Assembly: GCF_013408655.1 (NCBI RefSeq)
Contig: NZ_JACCBP010000001.1
Location: forward strand, 62,001-126,000
Length of the DNA stretch: 64,000 nt
Source of the DNA: Pigmentiphaga litoralis
Lineage (GTDB): Bacteria; Pseudomonadota; Gammaproteobacteria; Burkholderiales; Burkholderiaceae_B
Direction of reading: 5' to 3'
Positions 18,943-27,969 of the stretch are shown here, in pieces. The position numbers were made by a program, and so were the translations under genes. Under the pieces are notes generated by a model. That model was not told the origin of the DNA. It was given only the letters and a program-made list of their open reading frames with translations, and did no database searches. Position 1 is the stretch's first letter, and each line of letters begins with the position of its first letter.

Positions 18943-20925
18943 TCATTCAAATCGGAAGGACAGAATGGTGATGTCGTCGCGCTGCGGGAGATCCCCACGG
19001 TAGTTTACCAAGGCCTGCTCAACCGCAGCAGCCTGATCCTGCAGGGACTCGCCGGCGATCGACTGCAGCAGTTCGGCAAAGCGCCGGCTGCCGAAGCCAT
19101 AGCCATGCTCGCCGCCCGCCTGGTCCAGCACGCCGTCGGTAATCATGTAGAAGGTCCGGCCCGACAGTTCGGTCACAATATTCGTGTACTCGCCCAGGCG
19201 GCGCTCGCCCAGCGCGCGGCGTCCGCCCGGGAATTCCTGGGTGGTCACGCCGTCGCTGGCGTACAGCGACATCTTGGCGCCCGCAAAGTGGGCCAGGCCC
19301 GTCGCCCGGTCCACATACACCAGGCCCGCGTCCATGTTGGTGGCCAGCGAACGCGGCATTTCGGTGTCCCGCAGCATGGCGCGCATGGCGGCATCGGTGC
19401 GGGCAAGGATGGCGGCGGGGTCCCGCGCGCCCACTTCCTTGATGGCGTGGTCGATCGCGGCCCGTGCCAGCATGGTCATGAGCGCGCCGGCCACGCCATG
19501 GCCCGCGCAGTCCACCACGCCCAGCAGGCAGTTGTCGCCATCGGGCAGGAACACATAGAAGTCACCGCCCACCACGTCCCGCGGATGCCACATCACGAAG
19601 TGGTGCGCGCCCAGCGACTGCACCATCTGGCGGTCGGGCAGGATCGCGCGCTGGATCAGGCTGGCGTAGTCGATCGAATCGTCGATCTGCTTGTGGGCGG
19701 CCGCCATGCTTGAATTGGCGGCCTGCAATTCCTTGGTGCGTTCCCGCACGCGCTCTTCCAGCTCGGCCGTGTGCGTCTGCACCTTGGCGGCCATGGCGCC
19801 AAAGGCGCGGCTCAACTCGCCGATTTCGTCGTCGGTCTCGTCGGGCAGGGCGGTGTCGTAGCGTCCGGCGCTGATGGCCTGCGCGGATTGCTGCAGGCGG
19901 CGCAGGGGCTTGAGCACCAGGCGTTCCACCGCGTAACCGAACACGATCAGCAGGGCGGCCAGCAAGAGGACGAAGGCGATCAGGGCCTGGGTGGCCCAGC
20001 CCGGGTCGATCACCTGGGCGGCGCGCAGGTCAACGATCGACAGCACGTGCCAGCGCAGGTCGGGAATGTAGGCCAGCACCAGCAGCTGGCGCTTGCCGTC
20101 CACCGTGGCCCACAGGTCGACCGGGTTGGCCGGTTTGGCCTCCGCCGCGGCCATGGCCGTGCGCAGCGAGGCGCGTTCGGCATCCGAGCCGAGCAGGCCG
20201 AACGCCGTCTGCTGTTCCGTCGCCTTTTCGGACACCGACCCGTAGGCGATCCGGCGGGTATCCGGATGGGCCTGGATCGCGCCGTTGCGGTCGATGATGA
20301 TCGGGGTGACGCCGCTTTCGTTGGTGGCCAGGAAGTCGTTCAGGAACTTGCTGAGGTTCAGGCCGGTGCCGACGACGCCCAGGCGGCGGCCGCCGTCCTG
20401 CACGGCCACGTTGAACCAGACGTTGGTGATCTTGAGCTGGGCGCTGAGCTCGACATTGATGTTGTAGGCGTCGGGACTGCGCATGGTCGCGTAGTACCAG
20501 TTGTCGCTGGCCTTGTCGGGGGCCGTGGTGTAGCGCGGCGTGGTCGAGACCGGCGCCTTGCTGTCGTTGTAGTAGTAGTGCCCCTGGCTGTCGGCCACGA
20601 AGTAGGAGTGGTCCCGCAGGTCGGCACGGTAGCCTTCGGCTTCTTCGAAGAACAGGTCGCGCGCGGCGGCATCATCCAGGTTGGACAGCCAGCGGCGGGT
20701 CACGACAGAGTTGGCCAGGCGGCTGGCCAGGGCCAGTTCCCGCGACACGGGGGCGAAGATCTGTTCGCGATGCAGCAGGGTGTGATTGCGGGCGTAGGCC
20801 AGGCCAAAGTGGTTCCGAACCGTCTCGACCCCCTGCCAGGCGATGAACGCCGCGGGAATCAAGGCAAGTGCACAACTCAACAACAGCGCGACCAGCGATT
20901 TGCCGCGCAGACCCAACATGGCCAT
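18943..20925 (-). CDS. siaA: Membrane PP2C-type protein phosphatase SiaA
   Basis: A 660-residue sensor phosphatase. Layout: TM helix at about 9-31, a periplasmic dCache sensor domain (about 35-305), TM helix at about 312-335, HAMP, a coiled coil (about 385-420), and a SpoIIE/PP2C phosphatase domain with the metal-binding motifs DVVGGDFYVF and DCAGHGVAGALM and the C-terminal RDDITIL. In P. aeruginosa it removes the phosphate from SiaC in response to an outside signal. It is the first gene of the operon; siaB overlaps its stop. The Cache domain suggests a small-molecule ligand, unknown here. Confidence 0.92.
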   Translation of the reverse strand: MAMLGLRGKSLVALLLSCALALIPAAFIAWQGVETVRNHFGLAYARNHTLLHREQIFAPVSRELALASRLANSVVTRRWLSNLDDAAARDLFFEEAEGYRADLRDHSYFVADSQGHYYYNDSKAPVSTTPRYTTAPDKASDNWYYATMRSPDAYNINVELSAQLKITNVWFNVAVQDGGRRLGVVGTGLNLSKFLNDFLATNESGVTPIIIDRNGAIQAHPDTRRIAYGSVSEKATEQQTAFGLLGSDAERASLRTAMAAAEAKPANPVDLWATVDGKRQLLVLAYIPDLRWHVLSIVDLRAAQVIDPGWATQALIAFVLLLAALLIVFGYAVERLVLKPLRRLQQSAQAISAGRYDTALPDETDDEIGELSRAFGAMAAKVQTHTAELEERVRERTKELQAANSSMAAAHKQIDDSIDYASLIQRAILPDRQMVQSLGAHHFVMWHPRDVVGGDFYVFLPDGDNCLLGVVDCAGHGVAGALMTMLARAAIDHAIKEVGARDPAAILARTDAAMRAMLRDTEMPRSLATNMDAGLVYVDRATGLAHFAGAKMSLYASDGVTTQEFPGGRRALGERRLGEYTNIVTELSGRTFYMITDGVLDQAGGEHGYGFGSRRFAELLQSIAGESLQDQAAAVEQALVNYRGDLPQRDDITILSFRFE

Positions 20926-21229
20926 CTCATTCCTTTTCTTGATACCGGCTTACACCCTCGGCAATTGTGCAGGGGGGCGGTGGCCCTAGCAAACACTGCC
21001 CTGGGCGATGGCGCAAATAAGACGCTGCAGCGCGGGAATCGACGGTTGGGGTTGTGTTGGGCGCAAGCCTTGGTGTAGTCCCGCAGGCGCCCCCAGGCGG
21101 GTATTTACCGGTTGCACCTGACACGGGGCTTTACAGCAACCGGATGGACTGTCACCGGCCTCGCGCCTAGAGTGGAGACTCTGCAGGCCACGGGGCAGCG
21201 CGAGGCCCCGTCTTAATGGAGTGACAACA
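20926..21229. other. Divergent intergenic region siaA / DUF1488-like gene
   Basis: 304 bp without a gene, carrying the control regions of two divergent units. It contains an 8-bp inverted repeat with a 20-bp spacer (CCGGTTGC at 21108-21115, GCAACCGG at 21136-21143) and a GC-rich hairpin (ACGGGGC 21190-21196 / GCCCCGT 21205-21211) just before the Shine-Dalgarno of the downstream gene, which may affect its translation. No strong promoter was identified. Confidence 0.5.
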
Positions 21230-21499
21230 ATGACGACAGAACTGGCAAAAGAGGTTCAACCCACCGTGGTGGATGGCGCAGTGCGATTCACCGCAAGATT
21301 CGAAGGCCGCAAGAGCCAGGACTTCGAGATTTCGGGCGACGTGCTCGAAGAACACTTTGGCGCGGCCAGCCGCAGCGATGACGACCTGCTGGCGGCGTTC
21401 AAGCACGGCCGTGAAGAGATCCTGAAGGCCGCCGGCGAAGCCAGCAGCACGCCCACGACGGGCATCGTGCCCCTTGGAACGGGCGATTTCACGGAGTAA
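21230..21499 (+). CDS. DUF1488-like small protein
   Basis: An 89-residue soluble acidic protein. The core VRFTARFEGRKSQDFEISGD followed by LEEHFGA and a helical segment (LLAAFKHGREEILKAA) looks like the DUF1488 family, whose function is unknown. The C-terminal 15 residues are Thr/Gly-rich and appear disordered. The ATG at 21230 has GGAG 8 bp upstream; a GTG three codons earlier is less likely. It is a stand-alone gene facing away from siaA. Confidence 0.65.
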   Translation: MTTELAKEVQPTVVDGAVRFTARFEGRKSQDFEISGDVLEEHFGAASRSDDDLLAAFKHGREEILKAAGEASSTPTTGIVPLGTGDFTE

Positions 21500-21543
21500 G
21501 CGGCCGTTGCGGGCACGGCGGAACGCCGTCCCGCGCCAACCGG

Positions 21544-21879
21544 TCAGCCGGCGTCGGGTTGCAGCATGATGATGGCCATTCCGGCCAGGGCAACCACGCC
21601 GCCGGCGACATCCCAGCGGGTCGGCGCCACGCCGTCCACCCGCCACAACCACCCCAGCGCCACCACGATGTACACGCCGCCATAGGCGGCGTACGTGCGT
21701 CCGGCCGCGGTGGGGTGCAGCGTCAGGAGCCAGGCGAACAGCGCCAGCGACAGGGCGGCGGGTAGCAGCAGCCAGACGGGCTTGCCCTGCCTGAGCACCA
21801 GCCACGGCAGGTAGCAGCCGACGATTTCGGCAAGCGCCGTCAGCACGAAAAGGGCAGTGGTGGTGGTCAACGCAAGCAT
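21544..21879 (-). CDS. YnfA family membrane protein (UPF0060)
   Basis: A 111-residue inner-membrane protein with four hydrophobic helices, the normal size for YnfA/UPF0060. Conserved stretches are [19 protein letters not shown] (residues about 14-32) and [20 protein letters not shown] (about 60-79). The fold resembles small multidrug resistance pumps, but transport by YnfA is not well established. The ATG at 21879 is chosen for its GGAG and the family length; the longer frame adds a hydrophilic, unconserved tail. It converges with the DUF1488-like gene. Confidence 0.9.
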   Translation of the reverse strand: MLALTTTTALFVLTALAEIVGCYLPWLVLRQGKPVWLLLPAALSLALFAWLLTLHPTAAGRTYAAYGGVYIVVALGWLWRVDGVAPTRWDVAGGVVALAGMAIIMLQPDAG

Positions 21880-22350
21880 GGGACTCCGGGTGGATGCAAC
21901 GGAAGGAACGCAACGATGGCGGGACAATGCTTGTGACATTGCCCCGCTGAGGCTACACTAGGATTCGCTGTACGAGGTGTTGCGCCTTTCCTGTGGCCCG
22001 GTCCGATCCGGATCGCCCGGGCAAGGCCTCTACCGGCACCGGGCAATCGTCATTGGCCCGGCCCAGGCACCTCGCCCGGTCACGCTCCCGAACGTGATCC
22101 CCAGGTGGTCCCCAGAAAGTTTAGGCTCAGCCCGACGTCCAGGCTCAGTCCGGTATCCAGCGGCTGCTACGGCACACGCACCCAACGACATCTTGTTCAG
22201 CATGCGACTCGCCATGCGAGACCAGCCTGCACCTGCGGCTTGCTCGCAGGCAGGGCGTCAGGGATCGCAAGTTCCCGGCGCATCAATGGCTGAATGCTAT
22301 TCGAACCGTATTTCACCCTGTACGGATGACGCTCGTTTGATCAAACGCAC
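21880..22350. other. Intergenic region upstream of scpB
   Basis: 471 bp without a supported gene. A 125-codon open frame crosses it (21977-22354) but has no ribosome-binding site, no recognisable domain and a composition unlike its neighbours. The repeat AGGCTCAG(C/T)CCG occurs at 22123-22134 and 22141-22152. No clear promoter or Shine-Dalgarno for scpB was seen. Confidence 0.5.
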
Positions 22351-23235
22351 ATGAATACCAGCGAGGCACGTCTCGTTCTGGAAACCGCGCTGTTATGCGC
22401 GCAGGAACCTCTCCAGCTTTACGAATTGCGCAAGCTTTTCGCCGACGAAGTGGGCAACGACACCTTGCGTGGCCTGCTCGACGACATCCGCATCGCCTGG
22501 CAGGACCGCGGGATCGAACTGGTCGCGCTGTCCAGTGGCTGGCGCTTCCAGAGCCGCCTGTCGATGCGGCCGTATCTGGAACGCCTGAGTCCGGAAAAGC
22601 CGCCGCGGTATTCGCGGGCGGTGATGGAAACGCTGGCCATCGTGGCGTATCGCCAGCCGGTCACGCGGGGCGATATCGAAGAAATTCGTGGCGTGACGGT
22701 GTCGACGCAGGTGATCAAGGCGCTGGAAGACCGCGACTGGATTGAAGTGATCGGTCACCGCGACGCGCCAGGCCGCCCCGCCTTGTTCGGCACGACCCGG
22801 CACTTCCTGGACGACCTGGGCCTGAAAGCGCTGGATGAACTGCCGCCGCTGGAAACCACCGAAGCCGTGGCCGCGCTGAGCGGCCTGGGCGAACCGGAAG
22901 GCCTGGCCTTCGGCCCGGCTGCTGACGATGTCACCGCTTTGCCCAGCATGACCGAACCACCCGCCGTCGACGCCTCGGGCGCCGACCCTGAATCCCCTGA
23001 CGTTGACGGCGATGCTGCCGTTGACGCCACTCCTGTCACTGCGGTCTCCGGACCTACGATGCCTGACGAGGCCCCTGCAACGGATGCGACCGAGTCGCCC
23101 GAAGAAGCAGGCGCCCCGCAGGATGGGCCGGAGTCCGATGTCGTTGAGCCTCGTGCCGACGCGCCCACCGTGGCGCCCGATGCCGAGGATGACGATCCCT
23201 CTTTACGCCAGACTGGCAAGAACGATAAGTCCTGA
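22351..23235 (+). CDS. scpB: Segregation and condensation protein B
   Basis: A 294-residue ScpB, a subunit of the SMC-ScpAB condensin that organises and segregates the chromosome. Two winged-helix domains occupy residues about 1-170, with the diagnostic [20 protein letters not shown] near 92-111 and [10 protein letters not shown] near 139. The last 110 residues are an acidic Pro/Ala/Asp-rich tail, absent from most ScpB proteins outside this group. scpA is not adjacent in the window. It ends 3 bp before rluB, as in related genomes. The ATG has no obvious Shine-Dalgarno. Confidence 0.93.
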   Translation: MNTSEARLVLETALLCAQEPLQLYELRKLFADEVGNDTLRGLLDDIRIAWQDRGIELVALSSGWRFQSRLSMRPYLERLSPEKPPRYSRAVMETLAIVAYRQPVTRGDIEEIRGVTVSTQVIKALEDRDWIEVIGHRDAPGRPALFGTTRHFLDDLGLKALDELPPLETTEAVAALSGLGEPEGLAFGPAADDVTALPSMTEPPAVDASGADPESPDVDGDAAVDATPVTAVSGPTMPDEAPATDATESPEEAGAPQDGPESDVVEPRADAPTVAPDAEDDDPSLRQTGKNDKS

Positions 23236-23238
23236 CAC

Positions 23239-25215
23239 ATGAACGACACCCCTGAAGGTCACAAGAGCGACGCCACGAGCGCGCCCGACGCCACTGGCGA
23301 GGGCCGGAACGCCGGCGCGCCCGAAAAGGCCCGCGGCCGGCGCAATCTGCGCACGCCGTTCCGCCGTCGCCGCCCCGCTGACGAAGCCGCTGCCGCGGGT
23401 GGCGCCGAAGGCGCTGAATCGGCAGCCGCTGCACCCGCCGCGGCAGGCGAGGGCGACGCTGCCCCCGCACCGGCGCAGAACCGCCGCAAGCCGCGCGGTC
23501 CCCGTGCCGCCGCCGCGCAAAAAGAACACAAGGAACAGAAAGACGCCGCTGCGCCGGCCCGCAATGGCCGCCGCGCACCTGCCAAGACCCGGGGCCGCGC
23601 CGCGCCTGCCGTGGTGGCCGTGACCGGCGGCGAAGACCTGGATGTGGCCGGTCCGGACCTGTCGCCCGACGAATTGCGCGCTGCCGAGAAGGAAGCCGAA
23701 CAGGCCCTGTCCTTCCTCGACAAGGCGCCCGACCTGAAGCGCCGCCTGGGCAAGTACCTGTCCAGCGACGCCGTCGTCCCCAAGCTGCACAAGGTGCTGG
23801 CCGATGCCGGCATCGGTTCGCGCCGCGAGATGGAAGAACTGATCGTCGCGGGCCGCGTGTCGGTCAATGGCGAGCCAGCCCATATCGGCCAGCGCGTGTC
23901 CCCGAACGACAACGTGCGGGTGAACGGCAAGCTGGTGGTGCGCCGCAATCTGTCGCGTCCGCCACGGGTGGTGCTGTATCACAAGCCCGCGGGCGAAATC
24001 GTGACGCAAGATGATCCGGAAGGCCGCGCAACCGTGTTTTCGCGCCTGCCCAAGATCAAGAGCGGCAAGTGGATTTCGGTCGGCCGTCTCGACCTGAACA
24101 CCGAAGGTCTGCTGATCTTCACCACGTCCGGCGATCTGGCCAACCGCATGCTGCACCCCCGTTATGGCATGGAGCGTGAATACGCAGTCCGTGTGCTGGG
24201 CGAAATGACCGAAGAACAGCGCGAATCGCTGCTGACCGGCATCCAGCTCGAAGACGGCATGGCCGCGTTCGGCGCCCTGGACTACCTGGGCGGCGAAGGC
24301 AGCAACCGCTGGTACCGCGTCACCCTGCAGGAAGGCCGCAACCGCGAAGTGCGCCGCATGTTCGAATCGCTGGGCGTGATCGTCAGCCGTCTGCTGCGCA
24401 CCCGCTTTGGCGACGTCACGCTGCCGCGCGCGCTGCGCCGCGGCCGCTGGGAAGAACTTGACGCCACCATGGTCACCGCCATGCAGGTCCAGCTGGGCCT
24501 GATCCGCGGCGACGATGACGAAGCCAGCGGTCGCCGCAATGGCCGCAGCGCGCAACCGCTGTCGCATGAAGGCGCCTTGCCGCCGGGCTATGGCACCCTG
24601 GACCAGAACGGCATGCACGGCGCGCGCGTCGGCCGCCGCGGCCAGGTGCAGGGCGGCGCGCGGGGCGCGCCCCGGTCGGCGGTCAGCCCGCTGGCGGGCC
24701 AGGTGTTTCCGTCCGATCCGTACGGTACCGGTGTGAGCTTTGCCGGCGGCCTGGCCAACGGCCATCCGCATGTCGGCAACGCGCGTCCGGGCCGTGAAGC
24801 ACCCGGCACGCCGGCCCGCCGCGGACCCAAGCGTGGGCCGGGCGCCCATGTGGGCCGTGGCCAGGGCGCCGTGCCGGCGAATCACCCATACGCCGAACCC
24901 GTCAAGGGCGCGCGCAAGCGCACCGCCAAGCCACGTGCCGAAGCCGGCAACGCGGCGCCAGGCGAGGGCCGTGCACCGCGCGGCCGCGCGGCTGGCGCAG
25001 GGGCGGGCGGCAACGGTCCGTCGGCGCCGCGGTCGGCTGCCGGCGCACCGCGCGGCAACCGTGCACCGGGCAAAACCGCCGGTCGTGGTCCGCGTGGCGC
25101 AGGCGGTGGCGGCGGGCGATCGGGCGGTGACGAGGCCCAGCCTCGCGGCGCCGCGGCGCACGAGTCCGCATTGGCGTTTGCCGGTGCGCCTCGTGCCCGG
25201 CGTGGCCGCGGCTGA
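23239..25215 (+). CDS. rluB: 23S rRNA pseudouridine synthase RluB with long low-complexity tails
   Basis: A 658-residue pseudouridine synthase of the RluB/RsuA group, which modifies 23S rRNA. Residues 1 to about 175 are Ala/Arg/Pro-rich and disordered; an S4 RNA-binding domain follows (about 180-235, [20 protein letters not shown]), then the catalytic domain with Asp285 in [11 protein letters not shown] and the [14 protein letters not shown] motif near 370. From about residue 430 to the end is a Gly/Arg/Ala-rich tail of about 230 residues. Family members in enterics are about 290 residues, so more than half of this protein is extra and probably binds RNA without a fixed structure. Confidence 0.92.
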   Translation: MNDTPEGHKSDATSAPDATGEGRNAGAPEKARGRRNLRTPFRRRRPADEAAAAGGAEGAESAAAAPAAAGEGDAAPAPAQNRRKPRGPRAAAAQKEHKEQKDAAAPARNGRRAPAKTRGRAAPAVVAVTGGEDLDVAGPDLSPDELRAAEKEAEQALSFLDKAPDLKRRLGKYLSSDAVVPKLHKVLADAGIGSRREMEELIVAGRVSVNGEPAHIGQRVSPNDNVRVNGKLVVRRNLSRPPRVVLYHKPAGEIVTQDDPEGRATVFSRLPKIKSGKWISVGRLDLNTEGLLIFTTSGDLANRMLHPRYGMEREYAVRVLGEMTEEQRESLLTGIQLEDGMAAFGALDYLGGEGSNRWYRVTLQEGRNREVRRMFESLGVIVSRLLRTRFGDVTLPRALRRGRWEELDATMVTAMQVQLGLIRGDDDEASGRRNGRSAQPLSHEGALPPGYGTLDQNGMHGARVGRRGQVQGGARGAPRSAVSPLAGQVFPSDPYGTGVSFAGGLANGHPHVGNARPGREAPGTPARRGPKRGPGAHVGRGQGAVPANHPYAEPVKGARKRTAKPRAEAGNAAPGEGRAPRGRAAGAGAGGNGPSAPRSAAGAPRGNRAPGKTAGRGPRGAGGGGGRSGGDEAQPRGAAAHESALAFAGAPRARRGRG

Positions 25216-25262
25216 CTGGCGTGACGCACCGGCGGCGCCTATGAGCAGAATGCACGCGTGAC

Positions 25263-25291
25263 TTGAAAAATAGGCCTAAATGGCTTATGAT
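25263..25291 (+). promoter_or_regulatory. Strong sigma70 promoter, 640 bp upstream of rimP
   Basis: TTGAAA (5 of 6), a 17-bp AT-rich spacer and TATGAT (5 of 6). The surroundings are AT-rich against the G+C-rich background. Predicted start of transcription about 25298. Confidence 0.8.
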
Positions 25292-25850
25292 CAACAAGCT
25301 AAGCACCCGCTTCCCAACGCCCCAAGCTGATTCGGCAATATGCCAGTCAAAGCGGGGCAGGTTAGAAAAGGGGCTGGCGAAGCCTTCGGCACTTCCGGGG
25401 TTTGGATCTGGAAGAACGCGTTTCACGTTTCAAACGTGGCCCGCATTCTTTGGATCTCTTTCCGGACTCAAGCGTCACGGGCTGGGTCGGGGTTCAGGAA
25501 AGTCGCTCTGCACAGTTGTTGCATCGAGCGATCAAGCTTTCCGGTACACCGATCTGGAGAGGGTCCGGGCAGCAGCATCTGCCCTCGCGGCCATCTCCGT
25601 TGGCCCTGCGTTCAGGCAGTTCCCGCTTCGCGCTGACTCCAGTGTTGTAAAAAACACAGTTGCGGAGTGGTGGAGCTGCCCCGATATTCCCCTTCAGGAT
25701 ACGGACAGAACCTTGTGGACAGAGCGCTGTGTGCGGCCGAAGTTTGGCTACGCGCCGGCAGGATGTCAGGGGCGGCGGGTGACACGCGCAACGGGGTCCG
25801 GAGGTCCGGGCTGGCGATTGCGGCGTATCGAGCTTAGGCAAGGTCGCAAA

Positions 25851-25882
25851 ATGGGCTGGACAGTACAGCCCATTTTTTTTTG
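25851..25882 (+). terminator. Intrinsic terminator / possible attenuator before rimP
   Basis: AAAATGGGCTG paired with CAGCCCATTTT around a 7-nt loop, then a run of T residues. It lies 50 bp upstream of the rimP start, on the same strand. Confidence 0.88.
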
Positions 25883-25931
25883 GTTTTCAGGTTTGCGATG
25901 CAAGTCGCACCACTAGATCGCACGATAAGGC

Positions 25932-26450
25932 ATGGCAGATATTTTCGAGCTTACGGAACAATCCCTGGCAGGACTGGGGGTGGAACTGGTCGACGTGGAA
26001 CGCGCCGGCGGCGGTCTGCTGCGCGTGACGATCGACCGCGACGAAGGTGTTCGCATTGAAGACTGCGAAGCGGTCTCCAAGCAGCTGTCGCGCGTGTTCG
26101 AAGTGGAAAACATCGACTACTCGCGCCTGGAAGTCGGCTCGCCCGGTACCGACCGGCCGCTGCGCCGCGCCAAGGACTTCATCAAGTTCGCCGGCGAGCG
26201 CGCCGAGATCAAGCTGCGCCTCCCGTTCAACGGACGCAAGGTATTCACCGGCACGCTCGTCGCGCCGGAGCCGGCCACCGGCGACACTGCCGATGCGGCA
26301 GCACCGAATAAAGAAGTACAAGGAGCCGAGGTATTCGGCATCGAATTCGAAGCAAAGGAAGGCGACATCCAGGTATTGAATTTCACGATCGATGAACTCG
26401 AGCGTGCAAAACTGGATCCGGTTCTGAATTTCAGGGGCAAAAAACAATGA
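25932..26450 (+). CDS. rimP: Ribosome maturation factor RimP
   Basis: A 172-residue cytoplasmic factor needed for 30S subunit maturation. The N-terminal alpha/beta domain ([17 protein letters not shown], residues about 7-23, and [20 protein letters not shown]) and the C-terminal SH3-like barrel are recognisable. An insertion of about 20 residues around 118-140 (Pro/Ala/Asp-rich) is seen before the last strands. First gene of the rimP-nusA-infB-rbfA-truB operon; its stop overlaps the nusA start (ATGA). Expression may depend on readthrough of the terminator 50 bp upstream or on a promoter between the two. Confidence 0.95.
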   Translation: MADIFELTEQSLAGLGVELVDVERAGGGLLRVTIDRDEGVRIEDCEAVSKQLSRVFEVENIDYSRLEVGSPGTDRPLRRAKDFIKFAGERAEIKLRLPFNGRKVFTGTLVAPEPATGDTADAAAPNKEVQGAEVFGIEFEAKEGDIQVLNFTIDELERAKLDPVLNFRGKKQ

Positions 26451-27925
26451 GCCGCGAGATTCTGTTGTTGGTGGACGCGCTGGCGCGCGAAAAGAACGTC
26501 ACGCGCGACGTGGTGTTCGGCGCGCTTGAAAGTGCGCTGGCTTCCGCCATGAAGAAGCTCTACAAAGAAGAAGTGGACATCCGCGTGGCGATCGATCGCG
26601 ACTCGGGCGACCACGAAGCGTTCCGTCGCTGGCAGGTCGTGCCCGACGAAGCCGGTCTGCAACTGCCCGACCAGCAGATCCTGCTGTCGGAAGCCCGTGA
26701 TGTCGAGCCCGAGATCGAACTCGAAGAGTTCATCGAGGAAGCGCTCGAGCCGATCGAATTCGGCCGGATCGGCGCGCAGGCCGCCAAGCAGGTCATCCTG
26801 CAGCGGATTCGTGACGCGGAACGTGAACAGCTCCTGAACGACTTCCTCGAGCGTGGCGAGTCCATCGTCTCGGGTTCGATAAAGCGGATGGACAAGGGCG
26901 ATGCCATCATCGAAATCGGCAAGGTGGAAGCCCGCCTGCCGCGTTCGGAAATGATCCCCAAGGAAAACCTGCGGATTGGCGACCGCGTGCGTGCCTACCT
27001 GGCCCGCATCGATCGCCAGGCCCGCGGCCAGCAAGTCATTCTGTCGCGTTCGGCGCCTGACTTCATCCGTCAGCTGTTCGAAAACGAAGTGCCGGAAATC
27101 GAGCAGGGTCTGCTCGAACTGAAGGGTGCTGCGCGGGATCCGGGCGTGCGCGCCAAGATCGCCGTCGTGGCCCATGACCGCCGCATCGATCCGATCGGTA
27201 CGTGTGTCGGCATGCGCGGTTCGCGCGTGCAGGCCGTCCGGAACGAATTGGGTGGTGAGCAGGTCGATATCGTCCTGTGGTCCGAAGATCCGGCCCAGTT
27301 CGTCATCGGCGCGCTTGCGCCGGCCAACGTGCAATCGATCGTGGTCGACGAAGACCGCCATGCGATGGACGTCGTGGTGGACGAGGACAACCTGGCGATC
27401 GCGATCGGCCGCAGTGGCCAGAACGTGCGCCTGGCGTCCGAGCTGACCGGCTGGCAGATCAACATCATGACGCCGGACGAAAGCCAGGCCAAGCAGCAGC
27501 AGGAACAGACCGCGCTGCGCGATACTTTCATGAGCAAGCTGGACGTCGACGAAGAAGTCGCCGACATCCTGATCTCGGAAGGTTTCACGGGTCTGGAAGA
27601 AATTGCTTATGTGCCCATCCAGGAGCTCCTCGAGATCGAGGCCTTCGATGAGGACACCATCAACGAATTGCGCAATCGCGCTCGCAATGCACTGCTCACT
27701 GAAGCAATTGCTCAGGAAGAGCGGGTCGAGACGGCGCAGGATTTGCTCACGCTCGAAGGTGTGACCCCCGAACTGGCGGCCAGTCTGGCTGCCGGTCAGG
27801 TGTTCACCCGAGACGACCTGGCGGATTTGTCCGTCGATGAGCTTACCGAATTGACCGGCATCGATGCAGAAGAAGCCAAGCAATTGATCGTACGTGCGCG
27901 TGCGCACTGGTTCGAACAGGCTTGA
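26447..27925 (+). CDS. nusA: Transcription termination/antitermination protein NusA
   Basis: A 492-residue RNA polymerase-binding factor that acts in pausing, termination and rRNA antitermination. Domains: N-terminal polymerase-binding domain (1 to about 130), S1 (about 135-200), two KH domains (about 205-345, including [20 protein letters not shown] region), and two C-terminal acidic repeats (about 365-490) that in E. coli contact the alpha subunit and lambda N. Its length matches E. coli NusA. It overlaps rimP by 4 bp. As in other bacteria, NusA may control its own operon at the leader terminator. Confidence 0.97.
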   Translation: MSREILLLVDALAREKNVTRDVVFGALESALASAMKKLYKEEVDIRVAIDRDSGDHEAFRRWQVVPDEAGLQLPDQQILLSEARDVEPEIELEEFIEEALEPIEFGRIGAQAAKQVILQRIRDAEREQLLNDFLERGESIVSGSIKRMDKGDAIIEIGKVEARLPRSEMIPKENLRIGDRVRAYLARIDRQARGQQVILSRSAPDFIRQLFENEVPEIEQGLLELKGAARDPGVRAKIAVVAHDRRIDPIGTCVGMRGSRVQAVRNELGGEQVDIVLWSEDPAQFVIGALAPANVQSIVVDEDRHAMDVVVDEDNLAIAIGRSGQNVRLASELTGWQINIMTPDESQAKQQQEQTALRDTFMSKLDVDEEVADILISEGFTGLEEIAYVPIQELLEIEAFDEDTINELRNRARNALLTEAIAQEERVETAQDLLTLEGVTPELAASLAAGQVFTRDDLADLSVDELTELTGIDAEEAKQLIVRARAHWFEQA

Positions 27926-27969
27926 ATTTGTCTATAGCGTCGATCAGCCACACCGGGGAAGAGAAACGA

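Larger units (their letters stand above)
25216..25931 (+). other. Long untranslated region before rimP
   Basis: 716 bp without a supported gene, holding a near-consensus promoter at 25263-25291 and an intrinsic terminator at 25851-25882, only about 50 bp before rimP. Transcription from the promoter would make an RNA of about 580 nt. It could be a leader with attenuation or a separate small RNA. An open frame of 217 codons covers it but starts inside the promoter and shows no protein-like features. Confidence 0.6.

Noticed and set aside
1719..22329. Shared string TACGGATGAC upstream of the EI24 gene and of scpB
   Set aside because: Only about 10 bp, no common regulatory logic, likely chance.
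21977..22354. 125-codon frame upstream of scpB
   Set aside because: No ribosome-binding site, low-complexity composition, overlap with the scpB start, no recognised family.
23203..25161. 652-codon minus-strand frame opposite rluB
   Set aside because: Opposite-strand reading of the repetitive Ala/Arg/Gly-coding tails; no recognisable protein.
25298..25882. rimP leader as RNase P RNA, 6S RNA or tmRNA
   Set aside because: A GAGAGGGTCCGGGC stretch near 25557 recalls the RNase P GAGGAAAGTCCGGGC core, but the match is incomplete and the paired distal element is not seen; no tmRNA tag or 6S-like long hairpin was found.
25263..25916. 217-codon frame over the rimP leader as a possible protein
   Set aside because: Its first codon lies within the -35 element, it runs through the terminator, has no Shine-Dalgarno and no protein-like pattern.
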